DNA from: an uncultured bacterium
Lineage (GTDB): Bacteria; Gemmatimonadota; Gemmatimonadetes; Longimicrobiales; RSA9
DNA length: 37,600 bases
Assembly (NCBI GenBank): GCA_937889645.1
Contig: CALBZE010000020.1
Coordinates: forward strand, 1 to 37,600
Direction: 5' to 3'
The position numbers and the translations under genes are program-made. Each line of letters begins with the position of its first letter. Positions within the stretch are counted from its first letter, which is position 1. This document shows, piece by piece, positions 24,504 through 33,059 of this stretch. The notes beneath the pieces are model-generated. The model was not told the origin of the DNA, made no database searches, and saw only the letters and a list, made by a program, of their open reading frames with translations.

Positions 24504-24785
24504 TCAGCCAAGGGAATGAAACATCGCCAGCAGGCGGCGCTCGTCGATCTCGTGAGCGGCGGCGATGATCTCGGATTGCGTTGCGGCCTGGAGCATGATC
24601 GGGCCGCGGCGCGTGTCGTAGCGGGTGACCGGCGACTGCGGCTCGAAGACCAGACGGCCGGCCCAGCCGCTCGGTCCCTGGAACGTCTCGACCCGGACTC
24701 GCCAGTGGATCCCCAGCGCGGAGATGCGACGGATCGTCGCCGTCTCGGTCGGCGCCGAATGGAAGTCCAGCAGTTCGAATCGCAT
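24504..24785 (-). CDS. Unknown small protein
   Basis: 93 residues from the ATG of MRFELLDFHSAP, which has GAGG 7 bp upstream; a start 8 codons earlier is possible. Segments include HWRVRVETFQGPSGWAGRLVFEP and RRGPIMLQAATQSEIIAAAH, mixed alpha/beta. No signal, no membrane helix and no known family. It lies after the Mla operon terminator on the same strand. Confidence 0.6.
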   Translation of the reverse strand: MRFELLDFHSAPTETATIRRISALGIHWRVRVETFQGPSGWAGRLVFEPQSPVTRYDTRRGPIMLQAATQSEIIAAAHEIDERRLLAMFHSLG

Positions 24786-24814
24786 GGCCGCCTCGCGGCT
24801 CCGGTCCACCGTAC

Positions 24815-24852
24815 GCGAAAAGGGACCCGCCCGAGGGCGGGTCCCTTTTCGC
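24815..24852 (-). terminator. Perfect 18-bp hairpin ending the Mla operon
   Basis: 24815-24832 pairs with 24835-24852 around a 2-base loop. The stem ends in AAAA/TTTT on both sides, so it can act in both directions. It lies between the mlaD end and the next minus-strand gene. Confidence 0.88.
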
Positions 24853-24946
24853 GACGGCCGCCGCCGGGCAGGCCGCCTCGCCTCGCTGCGCCGGGTGGCA
24901 AACCTCGTGCCCCCCGGCCGAGCCGTCGTGCTCCCGAAATTCCGAT

Positions 24947-25031
24947 CGTCGCTCGACGCCCCGGGTTCTGCCTCGCGGTCAGAACACGGCGCCCGTCGCT
25001 CGACGCCTCGGGTTCCGCCTCGTGCTCAGAA
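24947..25031. repeat. 47-bp tandem duplication at the end of mlaD
   Basis: CGTCGCTCGACGCC(C/T)CGG and following bases occur at 24947-24984 and again at 24994-25031. The second copy includes the mlaD stop codon. Confidence 0.7.
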
Positions 25032-25895
25032 GATGTCGATCGTCACGTAACGCCGCGGGTTCTCCCTCACGTCCGTCGCCAGCAGGCGCACCTCGCGGAG
25101 CGTGTTCTCCAGCTCGACGTACAGCGACGGGTCGTTCACCAGCCGCGCGAGCGTGCCCTGGCCGCTGTCGATCTTCGTCAGTACCGACGCCAGCGACGTG
25201 AACGACTGCTCCATCGCGGTCGCGGCGGCGGTGAACGCGGACGCGCTCCGCTGCAGCTCCTCGAGCGATGCCGCCAGCGATTCCGCCGTCTCCGCGTCCT
25301 CGACCGCCTTCGCCGTGCGCCGCAGCGACTCCGTCACCACCCTCATCTCCCGGAGCAGCGCCACCAGCTCCTGCGCGCCCGCCGGCATCACCGCCGTCGC
25401 CGCGCGCACGTCGGCCACGATCTCCGGCGAGAAGAGCCGGTCCGCGTTCGTCAGGATCGCCTCCGCCTGCCCGCCCAGCGACGAGACCAGGTCCGGCAGC
25501 GCCCGCATCGCGAGACCGCGGATCGTGTCGCCCTCGACCAGCTGCCGCGCCTCCGAGCCCGGCACCAGCTCGACCGTGCTCGTGCCGAACACGTCCGACT
25601 TCAGCCGTGCGCGCGTGTCCGCCGGGAGCCGGATCCCCTCGTCCAGCCGCAGCTCGACCCGGACCCGGCTCGGCGCCTCCAGCCGGACGTCCCGCACCGC
25701 GCCGACCTGCACGCCGTTCACCTGGACCCGGTCGTTCCGCTTCAGCCCCGCCGCGTCCTCCAGCAGCAGCACCACGTCCGTCGTGCCCCGCCAGATCGGG
25801 TTCCCCATCAGGAAGTAGAGCCCCCACACGAACAGCCCCCCGGCGACCACCACCAGCAGCCCGATCGCGGCCAGGCTCCGCGTCCGCTTGTCCAT
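25026..25895 (-). CDS. mlaD: MlaD-like MCE-domain lipid transport protein
   Basis: 289 residues. An N-terminal membrane anchor at about residues 9-30, then one MCE domain (about 38-115: GTTDVVLLLEDAAGLKRNDR, VQVNGVQVGAVRDVRL, and VFGTSTVELVPG), then a long helical, coiled-coil-like tail rich in Ala, Leu and Glu. MCE proteins form hexameric rings or tubes that carry phospholipids between membranes on behalf of an ABC transporter. It is the last gene of an operon with mlaE and mlaF, 11 bp after mlaF. It implies an outer membrane. Confidence 0.93.
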   Translation of the reverse strand: MDKRTRSLAAIGLLVVVAGGLFVWGLYFLMGNPIWRGTTDVVLLLEDAAGLKRNDRVQVNGVQVGAVRDVRLEAPSRVRVELRLDEGIRLPADTRARLKSDVFGTSTVELVPGSEARQLVEGDTIRGLAMRALPDLVSSLGGQAEAILTNADRLFSPEIVADVRAATAVMPAGAQELVALLREMRVVTESLRRTAKAVEDAETAESLAASLEELQRSASAFTAAATAMEQSFTSLASVLTKIDSGQGTLARLVNDPSLYVELENTLREVRLLATDVRENPRRYVTIDIF

Positions 25896-25906
25896 CTATG
25901 CTCTCC

Positions 25907-26656
25907 TCACGCCACCGCCGCGTCCGTGCGGCCACGTCGTACGAATTTCCGCACCACCGGATCCGTGCTCGCCAGGATCTCGTCCGGCGTGCCGCACGCG
26001 TGGATCCGTCCCTCGAACAACAGCGCGATCCGGTCGCCGACCAGGAACGCCGACTCCAGGTCGTGCGTCACCACGATGCTCGTCACGCCGATCTCCCGAC
26101 GCAGCTCCATGATCAGCTTGTCGATGTTCTCGGCGTTGACCGGGTCCAGCCCCGTCGTCGGCTCGTCGTACAGCAGGTACTTCGGCTTGCTCGCGATCGC
26201 GCGCGCCACGCCGACCCGCTTCCGCATCCCGCCCGACAGCTCCGCCGGGTACTTGTCCAGCACCGGCGGGTCCAGGTTCACCTTCCGCAGCAGCTCCGCC
26301 GCCTCTTCCCGGCACGACTCCGGCGTCCGCAGGTTGCGGTCGTCGTCCAGCGCGAGCCACAGGTTCTCGAGCACGGTCATCGAGTCGAAGAGCGCCGCGT
26401 TCTGGAACACGTACCCCACGTTGCGACGCACCCGCGCCAGCTCTTCCGGCGTCGCCGACGGCACCGAGATCCCGTCCACGATCACGTCGCCCTCGTCCGG
26501 CTCGAGCAGCCCGATCGCGTGCTTGATCAGCACGCTCTTCCCCGTACCCGACGGCCCCAGCAGGACGAGCGTCTCGCCCTCCCGCACCGTCAGGTCCACG
26601 CCGCTCAACACGACGAGGTTGCCGAACGCCTTTTGCAGCCCCTTGAACTCGATCAT
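25907..26656 (-). CDS. mlaF: MlaF-like ABC transporter ATPase
   Basis: 249 residues, a complete ABC ATPase: Walker A GPSGTGKS (34-41), signature LSGGM (140-144), Walker B YLLYDE with Asp164 and Glu165, and the switch His198 (VTHD). The signature followed by RKRVGVARAI is typical of the Mla group. It powers lipid movement by MlaE with MlaD on the periplasmic side. It begins 28 bp after the mlaE stop. Confidence 0.94.
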   Translation of the reverse strand: MIEFKGLQKAFGNLVVLSGVDLTVREGETLVLLGPSGTGKSVLIKHAIGLLEPDEGDVIVDGISVPSATPEELARVRRNVGYVFQNAALFDSMTVLENLWLALDDDRNLRTPESCREEAAELLRKVNLDPPVLDKYPAELSGGMRKRVGVARAIASKPKYLLYDEPTTGLDPVNAENIDKLIMELRREIGVTSIVVTHDLESAFLVGDRIALLFEGRIHACGTPDEILASTDPVVRKFVRRGRTDAAVA

Positions 26657-26684
26657 TCCGGCCCCTTCGCCCGGGCGCCCGCCA

Positions 26685-27467
26685 TCAGAACAGCTTCAGC
26701 AACGGGACGACCGCGACGTCGATGATCATGATCGCCACCGTCGAGACCACCGTCGCCAGCGTCGTCGTACGGCCGACGCCCTCGGCGCCGCCCTTCCCCT
26801 CCAGCCCGATGTAGCACGCCAGGAACGTGATCGCGATCCCGAACAGCGTCCCCTTGATCACCGAGTACCACAAGTCGAACGGCTCGAAGTAGAACCGCAG
26901 GCCGTAGACGAAGTCCGCCGTCGTCAGCCCGTCGACCGTGAGTACGCCCACGAACCACGCGGACAGCAGCCCCGCCACGTTCGCCAGCACGACCAGCGCC
27001 GGGAAGACCATGATCCCGCCCAGCACCCGCGGCACGACCAGGAACGGGACCGGGTCGCGCCCCATCGCGTAGAGCGCGTCGATCTGCTCCGTGACCCGCA
27101 TCGTCCCCAGCTCCGCCGCGATGCTCGCGCCGATCCGCCCGATCAGCACCAGCGCCGTCAGGATCGGCGCCAGCTCCGTGACCATCGTCTTCTCGGCCAC
27201 GCTCCCGACCACCCAGATCGGCAACGCGCCCGCGAACTGCGCGCCCGTCTGCTGCGACGTGACCGCGCCGCCCAGCACCGCGATGAAGAGCACCAGCGGC
27301 AGCGAGCGGATCCCCATCGTGTACGCCTGCTGGATCGTGCTCGCCATGTAGCTCCGCGGCCGCGGCAGCGTCTTCACCACCGCGATCGCCAGCAGCGTCG
27401 CCTTCCCCACGTGCACCAGGAATCGGTGGACCGGCGAGGCCGCCACCCACGCCTCGAGCTGCCTCAA
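26685..27467 (-). CDS. mlaE: MlaE-like ABC transporter permease
   Basis: 260 residues with about five or six membrane helices. Family blocks are clear: FIAVLGGAVTSQQTG, LAPILTALVLIGRIGASIAAELGTM in parts, VTEQIDALYAMGRDPVPFLVVPR and the C-terminal TTLATVVSTVAIMIIDV. It forms the membrane channel of the lipid transporter. Its ATG overlaps the stop of the upstream APC permease gene by 4 bp (ATGA). Confidence 0.94.
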   Translation of the reverse strand: MRQLEAWVAASPVHRFLVHVGKATLLAIAVVKTLPRPRSYMASTIQQAYTMGIRSLPLVLFIAVLGGAVTSQQTGAQFAGALPIWVVGSVAEKTMVTELAPILTALVLIGRIGASIAAELGTMRVTEQIDALYAMGRDPVPFLVVPRVLGGIMVFPALVVLANVAGLLSAWFVGVLTVDGLTTADFVYGLRFYFEPFDLWYSVIKGTLFGIAITFLACYIGLEGKGGAEGVGRTTTLATVVSTVAIMIIDVAVVPLLKLF

Positions 27468-28813
27468 ACCGCCGCCTCCCGCCTCCGCCTGAGCGCCCGC
27501 CAGATGTAGTACGCCGGGATCCCCGCCAGGATGACCCCGAAGCTGATCGCCGTGTCCAACGGCTGCTCGATCACCGAATTCACCAGCATCGCCACCGAAG
27601 CCAACAGGAAGAGGAGCGGCACCACCGGATAGCCCACCGTCCGGTACGGCCGCTCCGCGTCCGGCCGTCGCTTCCGCATCAGGAACACCGCCCCGACCGC
27701 CAGCGCGTAGAACGGCCAGATCCCCAGGATGAACGCGTCCGCGAGCTGCTCGAACGTCCGGATCGAGACGTACCCGATCCCGAGCGCCGCCGCGAGCCCG
27801 ATCGCCACGTGCGGCGTCTGGAACCGCGGATGCACCCGCGCGACCGGCTCGAAGAACAGGTCGTCGTCCGCCATCGCGAAGAAGATCCTCGGGCCCGTCA
27901 TCATCGACCCGTTCAACGCGCCGAACGTCGACAGCATGACCAGCGCGGCGACCAGCGACGCGCCCGCCGAGCCCACGACCTTCACCGCCGCGTCCGCCGC
28001 GACCAGCGTCGACGCCGCCATCTCATCGATCGGCAGGACGTACAGGTACGCCGCGTTCACCAGCAGGTAGACCGCGACGACCGCCAGCGTGCCGCCCAGC
28101 AGCGCCCGCGGCAGCGTACGCCCCGGGTCCTTCACCTCGCCCGACATGAACGTCAGGTCGGCCCACCCGTCGTACGCCCACAGCACCGCGATCAGCGCGA
28201 CGCCGAACCCGCCCCACGTCAGCGGCTGGAACGACGGCGCCGTCGCCAGCGCGCCCGCCGAGCCGTCGCCCAGCGCCAGCGCCGCGACCGCGAGCCCGAC
28301 CAGCGCCGCGACCTTCGCCAGCGTCGACGCGTTCTGCACCGCCGCGCCCCACCCCACCGACCGGTAGTTCGCCGCCGCCAGCAGCGCGATCCCGCACGCC
28401 GCGACCAGCCGCGTCTGACCCTCTGTCAGCTCGACGAACCACCCCACGTACGCCGCGAAGATCATCGCGATCGCGCCCAGCGCCGACGGCCGGATCACCA
28501 GCAGCTCCGTCCAGCCGAACAGGAACGCCGGCACCGGCCCGTACGCCTCGCGCAGGAACACGTAGATCCCGCCCGTGCGCGGGTACATCGCCGCCAGCTC
28601 CGCCAGCGTCAACGCGCCGAAAAGCGCGACCAGCGCACCCGCCGCCCAGAGCAGCGCCAGCGCACCGACCGCGCCCACGTCCGCCGCCACCGTGCTCGGC
28701 ACCCGGAAGATCCCGCTCCCGATCGTCGAGCCGACCAGCACCGCCGCGGCGCTCCACACGCCCAGCCGACGCGGCAGCCGCTCCGCCCGCGCGCCGACAT
28801 CCGTCGCCTGCAT
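27464..28813 (-). CDS. APC-family amino acid permease
   Basis: 449 residues from the ATG of MQATDVGARAE, chosen because it leaves the usual short lead before the first helix (LGVWSAAAVLVGSTIGSGIF). Longer starts at 28873 (ATG) and 28894 (GTG) are possible; none has a strong ribosome site. About 12 membrane helices; GSTIGSGIF in helix 1 is the substrate-backbone binding break of the APC fold, and MYPRTGGIYVFLREAYG is another family block. It imports or exchanges amino acids. Coupling to mlaE by a 4-bp overlap is unusual. Confidence 0.9.
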   Translation of the reverse strand: MQATDVGARAERLPRRLGVWSAAAVLVGSTIGSGIFRVPSTVAADVGAVGALALLWAAGALVALFGALTLAELAAMYPRTGGIYVFLREAYGPVPAFLFGWTELLVIRPSALGAIAMIFAAYVGWFVELTEGQTRLVAACGIALLAAANYRSVGWGAAVQNASTLAKVAALVGLAVAALALGDGSAGALATAPSFQPLTWGGFGVALIAVLWAYDGWADLTFMSGEVKDPGRTLPRALLGGTLAVVAVYLLVNAAYLYVLPIDEMAASTLVAADAAVKVVGSAGASLVAALVMLSTFGALNGSMMTGPRIFFAMADDDLFFEPVARVHPRFQTPHVAIGLAAALGIGYVSIRTFEQLADAFILGIWPFYALAVGAVFLMRKRRPDAERPYRTVGYPVVPLLFLLASVAMLVNSVIEQPLDTAISFGVILAGIPAYYIWRALRRRREAAV

Positions 28814-28930
28814 CGTCGTCTGGCTCAGAGGTCGCTCCTGGCTGGGGTTTCCGTTTTCCGTCGAACCATCCATTCTAACATCGCTCGACGGCACCGGGTA
28901 CCCCTGGCGCGCGTTCGATGCGGCGACGCC

Positions 28931-29170
28931 CTACGCCCCGCGCCCCCCGCTCGGCGGCCCGGCGAACCGGGCATCGTACCCCTGCCCCCGGATCCAGTTC
29001 ACGATCTCCTCCGGCGACACCAGCTCCGGATCGTAGCTCACCTCCGCCAGTTCCAGCGCCGGATCGATCCGCGCCTCCGGCACCCCCGTCTTCCCCGTCA
29101 GGTTCTTCTCCAACCGCGCCGCCGCGTCGTCGTCCGGCAGCCCGTGCACCTGGATACGCGCCCGTTTCAT
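28931..29170 (-). CDS. HMA-fold small protein lacking the metal-binding Cys pair
   Basis: 79 residues from the ATG with GGAGGAG 5 bp upstream. The size and layout (RARIQVHGLPDDDAAARLEK, EVSYDPELVSPEEIVNWIRG, then QGYDA) are those of a heavy-metal-associated domain. The C-x-x-C normally found after the first strand is replaced by LPDDD, so copper or mercury binding by that motif is lost. It may bind another partner. It lies upstream of the APC permease gene on the same strand. Confidence 0.7.
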   Translation of the reverse strand: MKRARIQVHGLPDDDAAARLEKNLTGKTGVPEARIDPALELAEVSYDPELVSPEEIVNWIRGQGYDARFAGPPSGGRGA

Positions 29171-29195
29171 GTAACTCCTCCCCTCTGCGGCTTGC

Positions 29196-29627
29196 ATGGT
29201 CGTTTCACCCCCGCAGGGTGCACGATGCGCACCCATGCCCGTCGGCTGGCGACGGCAAGCGCGGCCGCCTCGCTCGACGCACGTACGATCTCGTAGGGCC
29301 ATTGAAGATCAACTCATCGCCGCGATCAGGACGGTCCATGCCGGGATCAGCGTCATGCCGTGTCGCCTCATCGCGACGCTCGCCGAAGCGGGCCGGGCGC
29401 AACGCGGCGGGCATGACCGGGTTGGCGAAAACCTGACCGACCGTGAACGGGATGTCCTCGCCTGGATCGCGCGGGGCAGCACCAACGCCGAGATCGCGGC
29501 ACGACTCGGGATCTCCGTGCACACGGTGAAAACGCATGTCCGCAACATCATGCGCAAGCTCGCCCTGGACAATCGCGCGCAGCTCGCCGCCTTTGCCGTC
29601 CGCGCCGCCTGCGGCGCGCTCCCTTGA
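29196..29627 (+). CDS. LuxR/NarL-type regulator lacking its receiver domain
   Basis: 143 residues as open from the ATG at 29196. Residues about 80-136 form a complete LuxR helix-turn-helix: LTDRERDVLAWIARG, TNAEIAARLGIS, VHTVKTHVRNIMRKL. Just before it, DQLIAAIRTVHAGISVMP matches the linker that normally joins a response-regulator receiver domain to this HTH. The receiver itself, with its phosphorylated Asp, is absent, and the first 35 residues look like shadow of the HMA gene promoter region. This is either a decayed response regulator or a constitutively active fragment. Confidence 0.7.
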   Translation: MVVSPPQGARCAPMPVGWRRQARPPRSTHVRSRRAIEDQLIAAIRTVHAGISVMPCRLIATLAEAGRAQRGGHDRVGENLTDRERDVLAWIARGSTNAEIAARLGISVHTVKTHVRNIMRKLALDNRAQLAAFAVRAACGALP

Positions 29628-29692
29628 CACACCATTCCGCCCGTCCCAACCTACCCCTATCGATCCACCCACCCGTCGTTACTCGACGCCCC

Positions 29693-32600
29693 GTGTCCAA
29701 CCCGACCCTGGCAGAGAGAACCGCCGTCGCCCTCGCCGCGCTCGCCGAACGCTGGCGCGGCGCCCCGGCCTCCGAGCGCGCCAATTTCCCGATCTACATC
29801 GCCGAGTTCACCGCCGCGCTCGGCGTGGATGCGCCCGGGCCCGCCGGCAGCGGCTACCAGATCGAGTACCCGGTCCGCGTCGTCACCCCCACCGGCGACG
29901 AGACGACGCACCGCATCGACCTCTACAAGCGCGGCCACTTCGTCCTCGAGGCCAAGGACGCGGAGCCCGGCCTCTCGACCGAGCTGCTCCTGCGCAAGGC
30001 GTTCGTCCAGGCCCGCGACTACGCGATCAACCTCCCCGAGGGCCCGCCGCCGTTCCTCATGGTCATGGACGTCGCGGCGACGCTCCTCGTCTGGCAGCGC
30101 CGCGCCGGGAGCTACGGCGGCTTCAACGCCGCGCACCGCATCCCGCTCCCGGACCTGGCCAACCGCCCGGACGACATCGCGCTCCTGCGCGACATCTGGC
30201 TCGACCCCGACGCGCGCACGAGCGACGCCCGCGCCGCCAGGGTCACGCGCGACGTCGCCGAGAAGCTCGCCCGCCTCGCCGCGTCGCTCGAACGGCGAGG
30301 CCACGACCAGGAGCAGGTCGCGCGGTTCCTGATCCGATGCGTCTTCGCCATGTTCGCCGAGGACGAAGGGCTCCTCCCCGGCGAGCCGTTCACCGACATC
30401 GTCCGCAGCGCCGCCAACTCCGACCCCGAGGAGGTCGAGGGCGCGCTCGCAGAGCTGTGGCGCGCCATGGACGAGGGGCGCTACTTCGGGCCCAAGAAGC
30501 TGCTCCGCTTCAACGGCCACTTCTTCAAGGACCACGGCACCGTCCCGCTCACCCGCGAGGACCTGGCCGTGCTCCGCGAGGCCGCCGAGGCCGACTGGCG
30601 CGCCGTCGAGCCGACCATCTTCGGCACGCTCCTCACCCGCGCGCTCGACCCCGAGGAGCGCCACCGCCTCGGCGCGGAGTACACGCCCCGCGCCTACGTC
30701 GAACGCCTCGTCCGCCCGACGATCGAGGAGCCGATCCGCGAGCGCTGGCTCCTCGTCGAGGCCGAGGTCCTCCAGCTCAGGCAGACCGGCAAGGAGAAGG
30801 ACCGGAAGGAGGCGATCCGCAAGCTCCGCCACTTCCACGAGTGGCTCCGCTCGCTCCGCGTCCTCGATCCCGCGTGCGGCTCCGGCAACTTCCTGTACGT
30901 CGCGCTGGCGACCATCAAGCGCATCGAGGCCGAGGTGCTGCGCACCCTGGCCGACCTCACCGGCCAGCCCGAGCTGGACCTCGAGGAGGTCGGCCCCTGG
31001 CAGTTCCACGGGATCGAGATCAAGCACTGGGCCCGCGAGATCGCCGAGCTCACCCTCTGGATCGGCTACCACCAGTTCTGGCGCGAGCACCACGGCGGCC
31101 GCACGCCCCAGGAGCCGCTCCTCCGCGACACCGGCACCCTCGAGTGCCGCGACGCCGTCCTCGCCTGCGACGAGGTGCGCGAGGACCCCGCGCGCGCCCG
31201 CCCCGACCCGACGCCGCGCATCCCGCACCCCGTCACCGGGAAGCTCGTCCCCGACCCCAACGCGAAGCTTCCGTATTGGGAGCACGTGAATCCGAGGCAG
31301 GCGGAGTGGCCGCCGGCGGATTTCATCGTCGGGAATCCGCCGTATATGGGGAACAAGCGGATGCGCGAAGCCTATGGCGACGGCTACGTCGACGCGCTGC
31401 GCACGGCGTACCCCGACGTGCCGGAAAGCGCGGACTACGTGATGTACTGGTGGCACCGCGCCGCCCGCGAAGTAGCCGAGGGGCGTACGATCCGCGCGGG
31501 ACTCATCACCACGAACTCGATCACACAGACCTTCAATCGCGGCGTCGTCGTGAAGGCGATGGACGAAGGCGTGGGCGTCGTGTGGGCAATCCCAACGCAC
31601 CCGTGGGTGGATGAGGCGGGGAGTGCGGCTGTGCGGGTCGCCATGACCGTCGTCGAACGCGGGCCCACTCGTGCGATCCGCGTTCAGGTCGACGACGACG
31701 CGCACGTAATCAGCCAGGTGGAGGTGGAACGGCTCAACGCAGATCTCACGGCCCACGCCGATGTGGTCCGAACCGCAGAGTTGCCGCTCCTCGCTAATGC
31801 AGGTCTCTCGTCCCGAGGGTTTACCCTTGTCGGCCGCGGATTCGTATTAGAAGCAGATGAGGCTGTTCGGCTCCTGGAGGCGGACCCTCAACACGCTGAA
31901 GTAATTCGGCCGTATCGCAACGGCAAGGACCTAACATCGAGACCTCGCGGCGTCTATGTGATTGATTTCGGAATGAGGGACGAGGCCGAGGTGAAATCGT
32001 ACCCCGTCCTTTACGACGTTGTCCGCGACCGGGTCAAGCCGCAGAGGGACGCCAATAAGAGGGACACGTATCGGCGGTTCTGGTGGCGTTACGGCGAGGC
32101 GAGAGTGACGCTGCGCGAATCGGTGGAGGGATTGCGTCGATTCATAGCCACGCCGTACGTGTCCAAACACCGCTTCTTCACGTTCCTAGACGCCGCTATA
32201 GCTCCGGACGAGAAGCTGGTGTGCATCGCTGTGGAGGAACCGTACATCCTTGGCGTCCTCTCATCGCGGGTGCACGTGGATTGGGCTCAAGCGGCTGGTG
32301 CTCGGCTTGGTATTGGTAACGACCCCACATACAACAACTCCCTCTGCTTCGACCCCTTCCCCTTCCCCGACCCGCCGCCCGAGCTGCGGCAGCGGATCGC
32401 GGACGTCGCCGAGCGGCTGGACCGGCACCGGAAGGAGGCGCTCGAGCGGGACGAGCGGGTCACGATGACGGGGATGTACAACGTCGTCGAGAAGCTGCGC
32501 TCGGGGGAGGCGCTGACGGCGAAGGAGCGGGAGATCCACGAGATCGCGGCGTGCGGCGTGCTGCGGGATCTGCACGACGAGCTGGACCGCCTCGTCGCCG

Positions 32601-33031
32601 AGGCGTACGGGTGGCCCTGGCCGCTCGAGACCGAGGAGATCCTCGCGCGTCTCGTCGCGCTGCACGACGAGCGCGTGGCCGAAGAGCGCGCCGGGCGCGT
32701 GCGCTGGCTGCGGCCCGACTACCAGATCCCGCGCTTCGCCCGCGACGCCGCCCAGGCCGAGGCGCCCCTCGCCGGCCCGGAGCCGGCCGCCCGGTCCGCG
32801 CCCGCCGAGGCCCGCGCCTGGCCCGCGACGACCGTCGAGCAGATCGCCGCGCTCCTCGACCTCGTCGCCGGCACGCCCGCCACCGTCGAGGAGGCGACGT
32901 CCACGTTCCGCGGCGCCCGCCGCGACCTCGTCGAACGCCACCTCGAGACCCTCGCGATCATGGGCGAGGTGCAGCGGGACGAGTCGGGACGATACCGCGC
33001 CACCGCCGCCGCCCCCGCGCGGTCGCACTGA
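29693..33031 (+). CDS. MmeI-like (type IIL) single-chain restriction-modification enzyme
   Basis: 1112 residues from a GTG start; a TTG at 29624 would add 23 residues of weak character. The N-terminal nuclease site is Asp76, Glu86 and Lys88, matching the D-x9-E-x-K of MmeI. A helical linker follows. The methyltransferase has motif I LDPACGSGNFL (near residue 390) and motif IV NPPYMG (near 547), for N6-adenine methylation. Residues about 660-880 should be the target-recognition domain; the DNA there is visibly poorer in GC. The C-terminal region has a long extra part with an Ala/Pro linker and a winged-helix-like tail. One protein can thus cut and methylate. Cutting activity is unproven. Confidence 0.88.
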   Translation: MSNPTLAERTAVALAALAERWRGAPASERANFPIYIAEFTAALGVDAPGPAGSGYQIEYPVRVVTPTGDETTHRIDLYKRGHFVLEAKDAEPGLSTELLLRKAFVQARDYAINLPEGPPPFLMVMDVAATLLVWQRRAGSYGGFNAAHRIPLPDLANRPDDIALLRDIWLDPDARTSDARAARVTRDVAEKLARLAASLERRGHDQEQVARFLIRCVFAMFAEDEGLLPGEPFTDIVRSAANSDPEEVEGALAELWRAMDEGRYFGPKKLLRFNGHFFKDHGTVPLTREDLAVLREAAEADWRAVEPTIFGTLLTRALDPEERHRLGAEYTPRAYVERLVRPTIEEPIRERWLLVEAEVLQLRQTGKEKDRKEAIRKLRHFHEWLRSLRVLDPACGSGNFLYVALATIKRIEAEVLRTLADLTGQPELDLEEVGPWQFHGIEIKHWAREIAELTLWIGYHQFWREHHGGRTPQEPLLRDTGTLECRDAVLACDEVREDPARARPDPTPRIPHPVTGKLVPDPNAKLPYWEHVNPRQAEWPPADFIVGNPPYMGNKRMREAYGDGYVDALRTAYPDVPESADYVMYWWHRAAREVAEGRTIRAGLITTNSITQTFNRGVVVKAMDEGVGVVWAIPTHPWVDEAGSAAVRVAMTVVERGPTRAIRVQVDDDAHVISQVEVERLNADLTAHADVVRTAELPLLANAGLSSRGFTLVGRGFVLEADEAVRLLEADPQHAEVIRPYRNGKDLTSRPRGVYVIDFGMRDEAEVKSYPVLYDVVRDRVKPQRDANKRDTYRRFWWRYGEARVTLRESVEGLRRFIATPYVSKHRFFTFLDAAIAPDEKLVCIAVEEPYILGVLSSRVHVDWAQAAGARLGIGNDPTYNNSLCFDPFPFPDPPPELRQRIADVAERLDRHRKEALERDERVTMTGMYNVVEKLRSGEALTAKEREIHEIAACGVLRDLHDELDRLVAEAYGWPWPLETEEILARLVALHDERVAEERAGRVRWLRPDYQIPRFARDAAQAEAPLAGPEPAARSAPAEARAWPATTVEQIAALLDLVAGTPATVEEATSTFRGARRDLVERHLETLAIMGEVQRDESGRYRATAAAPARSH

Positions 33032-33059
33032 TTCGGCTGCCCCCTTCGATGCCGCCCGG

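Noticed and set aside
24135..27509. Very long plus-strand open frame (over 1100 codons) opposite the Mla operon
   Set aside because: High GC removes stop codons in this frame. Its text is Arg/His-rich and matches no fold, while the minus strand encodes clear MlaD, MlaF and MlaE.
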